Assembly (NCBI GenBank): GCA_937936695.1
Contig: CALHCK010000249.1
Location: 1 to 30,454, forward strand
DNA: 30,454 nucleotides
Origin: an uncultured Polaribacter sp.
Lineage (GTDB): Bacteria > Bacteroidota > Bacteroidia > Flavobacteriales > Flavobacteriaceae
Direction of reading: 5' to 3'
The position numbers were made by a program, and so were the translations under genes. Of this stretch, positions 18,181 through 24,748 are shown piece by piece. The first letter of the stretch is position 1, and each line of letters begins with the position of its first letter. Under the pieces are notes generated by a model, which saw nothing but the letters and a program-made list of their open reading frames with translations, ran no database searches and was not told where the DNA came from.

Positions 18181-18216
18181 GATGTAAACACAACCATTTT
18201 TAGTTGTGCTTACATC
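18181..18216. terminator. Hairpin between the convergent aminotransferase and ssb genes
   Basis: GATGTAA-A-CACAAC (18181-18194) pairs with GTTGTG-C-TTACATC (18203-18216) around an 8-base loop, with a single mismatch. It lies 39 bp after the aminotransferase stop and between two convergent genes, as expected for a terminator. The 3' flank on the + strand is A-rich rather than T-rich, so intrinsic termination is not certain. Confidence 0.5.
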
Positions 18217-18259
18217 AAAAAATATTTATCCTTTTACTTATTTTTGCTTACTTCTTGAT

Positions 18260-18293
18260 AATTGTTATTGTTTACCTCCTAACAATAACAATT
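18260..18293 (-). other. 13-bp perfect inverted repeat covering the end of ssb, AGGAGGTA loop
   Basis: AATTGTTATTGTT (18260-18272) is an exact reverse complement of AACAATAACAATT (18281-18293). The 8-base loop reads AGGAGGTA on the ssb strand. The stem spans the codons for the last Leu residues and the ssb stop codon (18265-18267). It could stabilise the mRNA end or slow ribosomes; no T-tract follows, so it is not a standard terminator. Confidence 0.6.
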
Positions 18294-18603
18294 CGCTTAC
18301 CAATATCTCTGTAACATATCTTTTCTCTCCTTCTTTAGTGTTATAAGTTTTGTTTGTTAATTTACCTTGTACAGCTATTTCTTGCCCTTTATTTACATAA
18401 GTATCTACCACAGTAACTAAATTCCCTTTTACAACAATATTATGCCAATATACACGCTCTATTTTGGTTCCAGATTTATCTTTGTAACTATCGTCTATAG
18501 CCATAGAAAATTTTGCTATTTTATTACCGTCTTTAAAAGTAAGTATTTCTGGTTCTTGACCCAATCTGCCTATTAATTGTACTTTATTTCTAATTGAATT
18601 CAT
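18265..18603 (-). CDS. ssb: Single-stranded DNA-binding protein, short form
   Basis: A 112-residue protein consisting of one OB fold. NKVQLIGRLGQEPEILTF at the N-terminus, then KIAKFSMAIDDSYKD, the WHNIVVKGN strand with W53, and VNKGQEIAVQGKLTNKTYNTKEGEKRYVTEILV are classic SSB motifs. SSB coats single-stranded DNA in replication, recombination and repair. The protein ends ELLLLGGKQ just after the OB fold: there is no Gly/Pro/Gln-rich linker and no acidic DDDIPF-type tip that normally recruits partner proteins. This suggests an accessory SSB, for example for DNA uptake or a mobile element, rather than the main replicative copy; that is inference. It is transcribed divergently from the zinc-ribbon gene, across a 140-bp region full of repeats. 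Confidence 0.9.
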   Translation of the reverse strand: MNSIRNKVQLIGRLGQEPEILTFKDGNKIAKFSMAIDDSYKDKSGTKIERVYWHNIVVKGNLVTVVDTYVNKGQEIAVQGKLTNKTYNTKEGEKRYVTEILVSELLLLGGKQ

Positions 18604-18669
18604 AATAATGTATTTTTTAAATTGTGTTATTTAACAGTACAAAATTGCGAATTGACCATACTCTTAATC

Positions 18670-18720
18670 GGTTGTAAAGTAATTACTTTCGGTTGTAATT
18701 GTTTGTAAATGTTTGTAAAC
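18670..18720. repeat. 10-bp direct-repeat array and 14-bp palindrome between ssb and the zinc-ribbon gene
   Basis: Three 10-mers follow head to tail: GGTTGTAATT (18691-18700), GTTTGTAAAT (18701-18710) and GTTTGTAAAC (18711-18720). A fourth related unit, GGTTGTAAAG, starts at 18670, 21 bp upstream. Between them AAAGTAATTACTTT (18676-18689) is a perfect 14-bp palindrome. CGGTTGTAA occurs exactly twice (18669 and 18690), 21 bp apart, about two helical turns. This looks like a multi-site operator controlling one or both divergent genes. Confidence 0.7.
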
Positions 18721-18743
18721 GGATATTTAACTATCTTAGTATT

Positions 18744-19094
18744 ATGATAACAAAAGAATGTTTAGAATGTAAATTACCTGTAAAAGGTAGAATCGACAAA
18801 AAATTCTGTTCTGATTATTGCAGAAATTCGTACAATAACAAGGTTAATAAAGACAGTAAAAACCTTATTAGAAATATTAACAACCGTCTTAAAAAAAACT
18901 ACAAAATACTATCAGAATTAAATACAACAGGCAAAACAAAGGTTACAAGAACCCAATTATATGATAAAGGTTTCGATTTCCATTTTTTTACATCAATCTA
19001 TAAAACAAAAACAGGAAACACTTATTTTTATATTTATGATCAAGGATATTTAGCTTTAGAAAATGAAACTTTTTTATTAATTAAGAAAGATTAA
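18744..19094 (+). CDS. Small Cys4 zinc-ribbon protein of unknown function
   Basis: I chose the ATG at 18744 (116 residues); a longer frame from a TTG at 18699 would run into the repeat array. The N-terminus has C6-x2-C9 (ECLECKLP) and C21-x3-C25 (KFCSDYCRN), a treble-clef or zinc-ribbon knuckle pair, followed by a basic, Asn/Lys-rich helix (NNKVNKDSKNLIRNINNRLK). The C-terminal half (about 60-116) contains KGFDFHFFTSIYKTKTGNTY and YIYDQGYLALENETFLLI, an aromatic beta-rich pattern I recall from conserved short flavobacterial proteins without assigned function. The basic helix next to the zinc site suggests nucleic-acid binding, but this is inference. It lies 23 bp upstream of the GIDE-domain gene and is divergent from ssb. 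Confidence 0.75.
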   Translation: MITKECLECKLPVKGRIDKKFCSDYCRNSYNNKVNKDSKNLIRNINNRLKKNYKILSELNTTGKTKVTRTQLYDKGFDFHFFTSIYKTKTGNTYFYIYDQGYLALENETFLLIKKD

Positions 19095-19117
19095 ATTTAC
19101 AACTTATCTTAAAATAC

Positions 19118-19792
19118 ATGTTAATCACTAAAAATTCTAACATTATCATATTTATACTCTTTATTTTAACTGCCATTGCATTTGCAATTTCAGCCCGTTA
19201 TTTTAGCAAAAAGCAAAAAATTATTAGAACACTTTCTAATCTTCCTATACAAGAAATAGGCAAATTTAAAAATAATACTTTAACTCATTATTCTGGAAAA
19301 GCTTTTGAAATACATGAGCCTTTAATTGCTCCTTTTTCAGAAAAAAAATGTGTTCTTTATCAATTAAAAATAGAACAATTAGATAAGAGTTTAAAAAATA
19401 GCAAGTGGAAAACAGTAAAAAAGGAAGAAAAGGCTCAGGATTTTTTACTAGAAGACAATGGTAATTTTGCTTTTATAGAACCTAAAGATTACATAAGCTA
19501 TGTTGTAACAAACAAAAAAGTAGTTTTTGATGCTTTAAACAAAGCAACACCAAAACTTCAGAATCTTTTAAAAAGATACGAAATAGAAAATATTAACTGG
19601 AATAGTCGTAAACCTTTACGTTTTTCTGAAAGTATTATAGAAGTTGGTCAACAACTTTCGGTAGCAGGAATTGCTAATTGGACAAGTTTAGATTTTCCTA
19701 TTAAACATTATTCTTATTCTAAAATAATAAAACTTTCGAGTACAAAATCTCAAAAATTAATCATCTCTAATTTACCTAATAATAAAAAATAA
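19118..19792 (+). CDS. Membrane-anchored GIDE-domain protein
   Basis: A 224-residue protein with one N-terminal membrane helix (about 9-28, IIIFILFILTAIAFAISARY) followed by a basic stretch. The rest resembles the GIDE/MULAN domain: SGKAFEIHEPLIAPFSEKKC around residues 66-85 with a conserved Pro and Cys, KWKTVKKEEKAQDFLLEDNG around 108-127, FAFIEP, then RYEIENINWN and RFSESIIEVGQQLSVAG. In animals this domain is found in the mitochondrial ubiquitin ligase MULAN/MAPL with a RING finger; no RING cysteines are present here. Bacterial homologues have no settled function and probably lie in the inner membrane facing the cytoplasm or periplasm. Probably cotranscribed with the zinc-ribbon gene (23-bp gap). 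Domain call is by pattern only. Confidence 0.65.
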   Translation: MLITKNSNIIIFILFILTAIAFAISARYFSKKQKIIRTLSNLPIQEIGKFKNNTLTHYSGKAFEIHEPLIAPFSEKKCVLYQLKIEQLDKSLKNSKWKTVKKEEKAQDFLLEDNGNFAFIEPKDYISYVVTNKKVVFDALNKATPKLQNLLKRYEIENINWNSRKPLRFSESIIEVGQQLSVAGIANWTSLDFPIKHYSYSKIIKLSSTKSQKLIISNLPNNKK

Positions 19793-19816
19793 AAAGGAGG
19801 TACTGCTACCTCCTTT
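19793..19816. terminator. Perfect 10-bp stem terminator between convergent genes
   Basis: AAAGGAGGTA (19793-19802) pairs exactly with TACCTCCTTT (19807-19816) around a CTGC loop. It begins right after the GIDE gene stop and lies 29 bp past the CBS gene stop on the other strand. On the minus strand a long T-rich run follows (complement of the A-rich bases at 19777-19792), a good intrinsic terminator for the CBS gene; it may act in both directions. Confidence 0.8.
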
Positions 19817-19845
19817 ATAATTTAGTAATCAATATTAAATAAATT

Positions 19846-20307
19846 CTACCAAGTAGTTCCTTTTGCATTAATAGCTGCTTTTAAAACATCTTTTTGACTT
19901 AATTGACCTATTAATTTACCATCTTCTACAACCGGAAATCTCTTTCTTCTAGAACTAATAAATTTAAATGCAGCATCAAAAATATTCATGTTTTTATCAA
20001 TTGTTTCTGCATCCGTCATGTATTTACCAACAGTATTATTGGTATCAGAAGGCATATTATAGTACTTACTCTCAGATATGTGCTTAATACAATCTGTTTC
20101 AGAAATCATACCTATCAATTCATTTTTATCATTTACTACAGGCCCTCCTGAAATCTTATGAGTAGTTAGTTCATTAATTACATGATCTAAAGAATCTTCT
20201 GGTTTAAAAGTAATTAATTTTTTAGTCATATAATCTGCAACTAAAATCTGAACTTCATTTGTAGCTTTACTTGTATCTCTTTTCCCTTGAAAACTTTTAA
20301 TTGCCAT
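19846..20307 (-). CDS. Tandem CBS-domain protein
   Basis: A 153-residue cytoplasmic protein made almost entirely of a CBS pair (Bateman module). CBS1 covers about 22-78 (ADYMTKKLITFKPEDSLDHV, GGPVVNDKNELIGMISETDC) and CBS2 about 92-147 (VGKYMTDAETIDKNMNIFDA, RFPVVEDGKLIGQLSQKDVL). Such stand-alone pairs bind adenine nucleotides or other adenosyl ligands and sense energy state, or regulate a partner protein; the partner is unknown here. The first 20 residues are charged and probably flexible. It is a single-gene unit with a likely promoter just upstream (20332-20361) and the 10-bp stem terminator downstream. It resembles IMP dehydrogenase CBS modules but has no enzyme domain attached. Confidence 0.9.
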   Translation of the reverse strand: MAIKSFQGKRDTSKATNEVQILVADYMTKKLITFKPEDSLDHVINELTTHKISGGPVVNDKNELIGMISETDCIKHISESKYYNMPSDTNNTVGKYMTDAETIDKNMNIFDAAFKFISSRRKRFPVVEDGKLIGQLSQKDVLKAAINAKGTTW

Positions 20308-20331
20308 AGTTGTTTAGTTTGTGATGAAACA

Positions 20332-20361
20332 TAAATTTATCATTTTTTATGTATTACGCAA
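20332..20361 (-). promoter_or_regulatory. Likely promoter of the CBS-domain gene
   Basis: On the minus strand, TTG (20361-20359) is followed after 19 bp by TAAATTTA (20339-20332), a 7-of-8 match to the Bacteroidota -7 box TAnnTTTG. Transcription would begin near 20326 and give a short leader of about 19 nt before the ATG at 20307. Confidence 0.45.
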
Positions 20362-20421
20362 CATTTCTTTGAGTTTTTTATTTGTAAACTTAACTTCTAC
20401 ACATAAATATCTAGCAAAAAA

Positions 20422-20449
20422 AAGCACTCTGTTTGTTAACAGAGTGCTT
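20422..20449 (-). terminator. Rho-independent terminator of pyk
   Basis: AAGCACTCTGTT (20422-20433) pairs perfectly with AACAGAGTGCTT (20438-20449), a 12-bp stem with a 4-base loop. On the minus strand it is followed directly by a run of six T. It starts 22 bp after the pyk stop and should end the acpP-fabF-rnc-IPExxxVDY-pyk transcript. Confidence 0.9.
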
Positions 20450-20471
20450 AATATATTTATAATTTATAGTC

Positions 20472-21899
20472 TTAATCTATTTCAGAAACACGTAGAGTAT
20501 TTACCATACCTTTAGCTTCTACAGGCATAGAAGTTAGATTTATCATAAAATCTCCTTCTTTTACAAATCCTTTTTCTTTAGATATTTTGTTAATATCAAC
20601 AACTGTATCATCTGTACTTAAATTTTTATCATAGTAAAAAGCTTTTACACCCCATAATAAATTCAATTTCCCTAAAATTCTTCTTTCAGATGAAAATGCT
20701 AATATTTTAGATTGAGGTCTCCACGCAGATATTTGAAATGCAGTATAGCCACTGTTTGTAAGAGTAGATATTGCAGCTGCATCAATATTATTTGCCATTA
20801 ATGCTGCATGGTGACATACTGATTTTGTAATAAATCTATTCGTTCTAATATGTGGTGCATCATGTGGCACTTTTATCAATTCAGAATTTTCTACAGCTTT
20901 AATAATTTCAGCCATTTTTTGAATTACTCTTACAGGATGTTTTCCTACAGATGTTTCTCCAGATAACATAACAGCATCTGCTCCATCCATAATAGAATTT
21001 GCAACATCATTTACTTCTGCTCTTGTTGGTACAGAATTATCAATCATTGTTTCCATCATCTGCGTAGCAATAATAACAGGTATTCTTGCTTTCTTAGCTC
21101 TATTAACTAATTTCTTCTGAATTAAAGGAACATCTTGCATTGGTATTTCAACTCCTAAATCTCCACGCGCTACCATTAATCCATCACAATAAGGAATCAA
21201 AGCATCCATATTTGCAACTGCCTCTGGTTTTTCAATTTTAGCAATTACTGGTACTCTATAATCAGAATGCTTGTCTATTAAGTCTCTTATCATTCTTAAA
21301 TCTTCTGGAGTTCTCACAAAAGATAACGCAATCCAATCTACATCTAAACCTAAAGCAAAAACTGCATCTTCTTTATCTTTTTCTGTTAAAGCTGGTAAAG
21401 AAATAGCTGTATTTGGTAAGTTTACTCCTTTTTTAGATTTTAACGGTCCACCAACAATTGTTTTTACAACAACTTGTGTGTCTTCGTCAGTAGAAACTAC
21501 TTCAAATAATAGTTTACCATCATCTACCATAATTTGTTCTCCTACTTTTACATCTTTAGGAAAACGTTGGTAAGTCATAAAGGCTTTTTCTTTAGTACCT
21601 ACACATTTTTCTGTTGTAAATATAAATTCGTCACCATCATTTAAAACAACGTCATCTTCCATTACACCTACACGTAATTTAGGACCTTGTAAATCTGCTA
21701 AAACAGCTACATTAAAACCGTTTTCTTCATTAATTTCTCTAATGGTTTTTACTGTTTTAGTTACATTTTTGTAATCTGCATGCGAAAAATTAATACGAAA
21801 AACATTTACTCCTTCTTTTGCTAATTGAGTTAAAGTTTCTTTGCTATCTGTTGCTGGCCCTAGGGTAGCAACTATTTTGGTTTTTTTGTAGTCTTTCAT
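20472..21899 (-). CDS. pyk: Pyruvate kinase
   Basis: A 475-residue enzyme converting phosphoenolpyruvate and ADP to pyruvate and ATP, the last step of glycolysis. N-terminal TKIVATLGPATDSKETLTQL, then VNVFRINFSHADY with R35, N37 and S39 of the active site; VIAKIEKPEAVANMDALI carries the catalytic Lys; VARGDLGVEIPMQDVPLIQK binds magnesium and substrate; MLSGETSVGKHP follows. The B domain (about 70-165) is intact. The C-terminal regulatory domain is complete (WRPQSKILAFSSERRILGKL) and length is normal. Start is the ATG at 21899, three bases after the stop of the IPExxxVDY gene, so the two are likely coupled. It is followed by a strong intrinsic terminator. Confidence 0.98.
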   Translation of the reverse strand: MKDYKKTKIVATLGPATDSKETLTQLAKEGVNVFRINFSHADYKNVTKTVKTIREINEENGFNVAVLADLQGPKLRVGVMEDDVVLNDGDEFIFTTEKCVGTKEKAFMTYQRFPKDVKVGEQIMVDDGKLLFEVVSTDEDTQVVVKTIVGGPLKSKKGVNLPNTAISLPALTEKDKEDAVFALGLDVDWIALSFVRTPEDLRMIRDLIDKHSDYRVPVIAKIEKPEAVANMDALIPYCDGLMVARGDLGVEIPMQDVPLIQKKLVNRAKKARIPVIIATQMMETMIDNSVPTRAEVNDVANSIMDGADAVMLSGETSVGKHPVRVIQKMAEIIKAVENSELIKVPHDAPHIRTNRFITKSVCHHAALMANNIDAAAISTLTNSGYTAFQISAWRPQSKILAFSSERRILGKLNLLWGVKAFYYDKNLSTDDTVVDINKISKEKGFVKEGDFMINLTSMPVEAKGMVNTLRVSEID

Positions 21900-21902
21900 A
21901 TT

Positions 21903-22373
21903 TTAGAATATTAAAAAGTCTTTAGATTTTAATGAGTTTTTATCTATAGAATATGCCGTAATTACATTTTCTATATTCTTAATTTTTTTGATAACTTCTA
22001 TTACAACACTATACTCAGTTCTTCCGCATACCTTTAAAAAATAATCAACTTTTTTCTTCTCGGGTATTAAGTATATTGTTTCTTCAGATACTAGTAATAA
22101 TTGTTCTGATTTTTCTTTGTTTTTCCTCAAATAACTATTTGCTATTAAAGACCAAACAAAATCATAATTTATATTTTCATAATCATAGATAGAAAAAGAA
22201 ACTTTTTCTTTATCTCTTACAAACTCTAAATCTTGATTAGATTTATAAAATTTTGCATCTAAGTATTTATTAAGTAAATAGGCAAGTTTGTAATCATCTA
22301 ATGTAGAATGAATTCCTATTAGATGATAATTATCTTCACAAAAATCTTCTGATTCTAAAGCGTGTACCTGCAT
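21903..22373 (-). CDS. IPExxxVDY family protein (function unknown)
   Basis: A 156-residue protein recognised by the motif that names the family, I103-P104-E105-KKK-V109-D110-Y111. It also shows HLIGIHSTLDDYKLAYLLNK near the N-terminus and FLVSEE-like strands (LLLVSEETIYLIPE). No signal peptide, membrane segment or known catalytic motif is visible. The family is, to my knowledge, limited to Bacteroidota and lies between rnc and pyk in many flavobacteria, as here. The three-base gap to pyk suggests joint translation with glycolysis, while the 95-bp gap to rnc may hold an internal promoter. I know of no assigned function. Confidence 0.88.
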   Translation of the reverse strand: MQVHALESEDFCEDNYHLIGIHSTLDDYKLAYLLNKYLDAKFYKSNQDLEFVRDKEKVSFSIYDYENINYDFVWSLIANSYLRKNKEKSEQLLLVSEETIYLIPEKKKVDYFLKVCGRTEYSVVIEVIKKIKNIENVITAYSIDKNSLKSKDFLIF

Positions 22374-22432
22374 AAATTACAACTATTATATATAGTATTT
22401 ATGAGTTCGCTAATTTACTAATTGTTTATGAG

Positions 22433-22466
22433 TTTCCGTGTTAAATTTCACGAAAACGATATCGTT
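22433..22466 (-). other. Dyad symmetries in the rnc to IPExxxVDY gap
   Basis: AACGATATCGTT (22455-22466) is a perfect 12-bp palindrome that begins two bases past the rnc stop. Next to it, TTTCCGTG (22433-22440) and CACGAAAA (22449-22456) form an 8-bp stem with one mismatch (a G-U pair in the minus-strand RNA). No T-run follows, so it may be a processing or regulatory site rather than a terminator. Confidence 0.4.
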
Positions 22467-22468
22467 GT

Positions 22469-23209
22469 TTAGCTTAGTTTAATTTGATTTTGAAAAGCGA
22501 AATAAACTCTCTTAGCAGCTTGTTCTTCTGCTTTTTTCTTAGAAGTAGCTCTTCCCTTAGCTATTTGTTCGCCATCTATACTTACCCGTACACTAAAATG
22601 TTTAACAGATTCGTTACCTGTATCTTCGTAAGTATCAAAAGAATATTTTTTCTTTTGTTTTTGGCACCACTCTATTAAAAGTCCTTTGTAACTTGTTATT
22701 TTACCTTCTAGCCTTTCAATATCAACATAAGGTGCTAATACTTTTTCGTGAATAAATTTTTGACACACATCATAACCTCTATCTAAATAAATAGCACCTA
22801 TTAAAGCTTCAAAAATATTTCCATGAATATTTTCTCCAATATTAGCGTTGTCTACATTACTCTTTACAAAACGAATTAAATTTAATTCTTTTCCTAAAGC
22901 GTTTAAATGTTCTCTACTAACAATTTTAGAGCGCATTTGTGTTAAATAACCTTCTGAACCTGTAGGCACTTCTTTGTATAAATAAGTAGCTATTACAGAA
23001 CCAAGTATAGAGTCTCCTAAAAACTCTAAGCGTTCATAATTTATAGGAATACCTTTTCTATCAAGAATCTGTACAGACCTATGTGTAAATGCTTTTTTAT
23101 ATTTATTAATGTCTCTTGGCGAAAAATCTAATAATCTTTTGAGTTCATCATAAAATTGTGCATCCTCTTTAGAGAGAGGTTTTACTATTTTACGAATAAA
23201 ATCTATCAT
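22469..23209 (-). CDS. rnc: Ribonuclease III
   Basis: A 246-residue double-strand-specific endoribonuclease acting in rRNA and mRNA processing. The nuclease domain has the signature INYERLEFLGDSILGSVIAT (E62 and D66 are catalytic metal ligands) and IHGNIFEALIGAIYLDRGYD, where E134 is the essential Glu. At N131 an Asn replaces the Asp (D114 of the E. coli enzyme) that usually completes the site; I recall the same Asn in other Bacteroidota. The C-terminal dsRNA-binding domain (about 172-240) includes GRATSKKKAEEQAAKRVYF. Start at the ATG at 23209, seven bases after the fabF stop, so it belongs to the acpP-fabF operon. Confidence 0.97.
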   Translation of the reverse strand: MIDFIRKIVKPLSKEDAQFYDELKRLLDFSPRDINKYKKAFTHRSVQILDRKGIPINYERLEFLGDSILGSVIATYLYKEVPTGSEGYLTQMRSKIVSREHLNALGKELNLIRFVKSNVDNANIGENIHGNIFEALIGAIYLDRGYDVCQKFIHEKVLAPYVDIERLEGKITSYKGLLIEWCQKQKKKYSFDTYEDTGNESVKHFSVRVSIDGEQIAKGRATSKKKAEEQAAKRVYFAFQNQIKLS

Positions 23210-23216
23210 AGATTAT

Positions 23217-24470
23217 TTAGTCATCTAATTTTTTAAACGCTACACATGCATTATGTCCTCCAAAACCAAAGGTATTACTCATAGCTACCTTAATATCTCT
23301 TTTTTGAGCCTTATTTAAGGTCAGGTTTAAATCAGGATTAATGTTTTCGTCTACGTTTTTATGGTTTATTGTTGGTGGCACTATACCATGTTTCATTGCT
23401 AAAATTGTAGCAATAGACTCAATAGCTCCTGCAGCACCCAACAAATGCCCAGTCATAGACTTTGTAGAGTTTATATTTATATTCTTTGCATTATCACCAA
23501 AAACTTCAGAGATTGCTTTAAGTTCTGCAACGTCTCCTAAAGGTGTAGATGTACCATGTGTATTAATATGATCTACATCTTCTGGTTTTATACCAGAATT
23601 TTGCAAACAGTTTTTCATAACTGCTATAACTCCTATTCCATCAGGATGAGGCGCGGTCATGTGGTATGCATCAGAAGACATACCCCCACCAATAACCTCA
23701 GCATAAATCTTTGCTCCTCTGGCTTTAGCGTGTTCATATTCTTCTAATACTATAGCTCCAGCGCCTTCTCCTAATACAAAACCATCTCGTTCTGCATCAA
23801 AAGGTCTAGAAGCTGTTTCTGGACTATCGTTTCTTGTAGATAAAGCGTGCATAGCATTAAAACCTCCAACACCAGATATAACAACAGCGGCTTCAGAGCC
23901 ACCAGTTACTATAACATCACAAGTACCAAGTCTAATATAATTTAAAGCATCAATCATTGCGTTTGCAGATGATGCACAAGCAGATACTGTTGTATAATTT
24001 GGTCCCATAAACCCATTTTTTATAGAAATGTGTCCAGGAGCAATATCTGCAATCATTTTTGGTATAAAAAATGGATTAAATCTAGGAGTACCATCTCCAG
24101 CTCCAAAATTCATTGCTTCATTTTGAAAAGTTTCTAATCCACCAATACCAGCTCCCCAGATTACACCAACTCTAAATTTATCTGCCGTTTCTGTACTTAA
24201 ATTAGCATCAGCAATTGCTTCATCAGAAGCTACCATTGCATACTGCGTAAATTTATCCATTTTACGGGCATCCTTTCTGTTGATGTGATCGGTAACCTTA
24301 AAATTCTTTAATTCGCAAGCGAAACGAGTTTTGAACTTGGCAGCATCAAAATCTTTGATAGGTGCTGCTCCGCTAACTCCGTTAACTAAGGCATTCCAAT
24401 ATTCTTCAATATTATTACCAATTGGCGTTAATGCGCCAAGTCCAGTGACTACAACTCGTTTTAACTGCAT
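23217..24470 (-). CDS. fabF: 3-oxoacyl-[acyl-carrier-protein] synthase II
   Basis: A 417-residue beta-ketoacyl-ACP synthase II that elongates acyl-ACP with malonyl-ACP in type II fatty-acid synthesis. The Cys-His-His triad is clear: C165 (TVSACASSANAM), H305 (NTHGTSTPLGD) and H342 (STKSMTGHLLGAAG), with K337 nearby. RVVVTGLGALTPIGNN at the N-terminus and the GFGGHN loop near residue 404 are typical. Full length, cytoplasmic. It starts 11 bases after acpP, whose product is its substrate carrier, and is followed by rnc after seven bases. FabF rather than FabB is supported by length and by the acpP neighbour. Confidence 0.98.
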   Translation of the reverse strand: MQLKRVVVTGLGALTPIGNNIEEYWNALVNGVSGAAPIKDFDAAKFKTRFACELKNFKVTDHINRKDARKMDKFTQYAMVASDEAIADANLSTETADKFRVGVIWGAGIGGLETFQNEAMNFGAGDGTPRFNPFFIPKMIADIAPGHISIKNGFMGPNYTTVSACASSANAMIDALNYIRLGTCDVIVTGGSEAAVVISGVGGFNAMHALSTRNDSPETASRPFDAERDGFVLGEGAGAIVLEEYEHAKARGAKIYAEVIGGGMSSDAYHMTAPHPDGIGVIAVMKNCLQNSGIKPEDVDHINTHGTSTPLGDVAELKAISEVFGDNAKNININSTKSMTGHLLGAAGAIESIATILAMKHGIVPPTINHKNVDENINPDLNLTLNKAQKRDIKVAMSNTFGFGGHNACVAFKKLDD

Positions 24471-24481
24471 ATAATTAAATA

Positions 24482-24718
24482 TTATTTTTTTGCTTCTTCA
24501 ATATAGCTAACTGCTTGACCAACTGTACCGATGTTCTCTGCTTGATCGTCTGGAATTTGAATATCAAATTCTTTCTCGAACTCCATAATTAACTCAACAG
24601 TATCTAAAGAATCTGCTCCTAAATCGTTTGTGAAGCTAGCTTCTGATGTTACTTCGTTATCGTCTACTCCTAATTTGTCTACGATAATCGCTTTTACTCT
24701 TGATGCAATGTCTGACAT
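24482..24718 (-). CDS. acpP: Acyl carrier protein
   Basis: A 78-residue acidic protein with the four-helix ACP pattern. The phosphopantetheine attachment Ser is S37 in LGADSLDTVELIMEFE. It carries growing acyl chains in fatty-acid synthesis. It is the first gene of the acpP-fabF-rnc run, with a good Bacteroidota -7 box at 24752-24759 just upstream and an inverted repeat embracing it. The phosphopantetheinyl transferase fragment at 1-240 could in principle modify ACPs, but the genes lie far apart and the housekeeping AcpS may do this. Confidence 0.98.
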   Translation of the reverse strand: MSDIASRVKAIIVDKLGVDDNEVTSEASFTNDLGADSLDTVELIMEFEKEFDIQIPDDQAENIGTVGQAVSYIEEAKK

Positions 24719-24748
24719 AATTTTTTTGTTTTTTAAAATTTAAATCGG

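Noticed and set aside
18699..18743. N-terminal extension of the zinc-ribbon gene from a TTG codon
   Set aside because: It would translate part of the repeat array; the ATG at 18744 precedes the zinc motif directly.
20321..20515. Open frame of 64 codons on the plus strand upstream of the CBS gene
   Set aside because: It crosses the pyk terminator hairpin and the 3' end of pyk in antisense and covers the CBS-gene promoter; no protein features.
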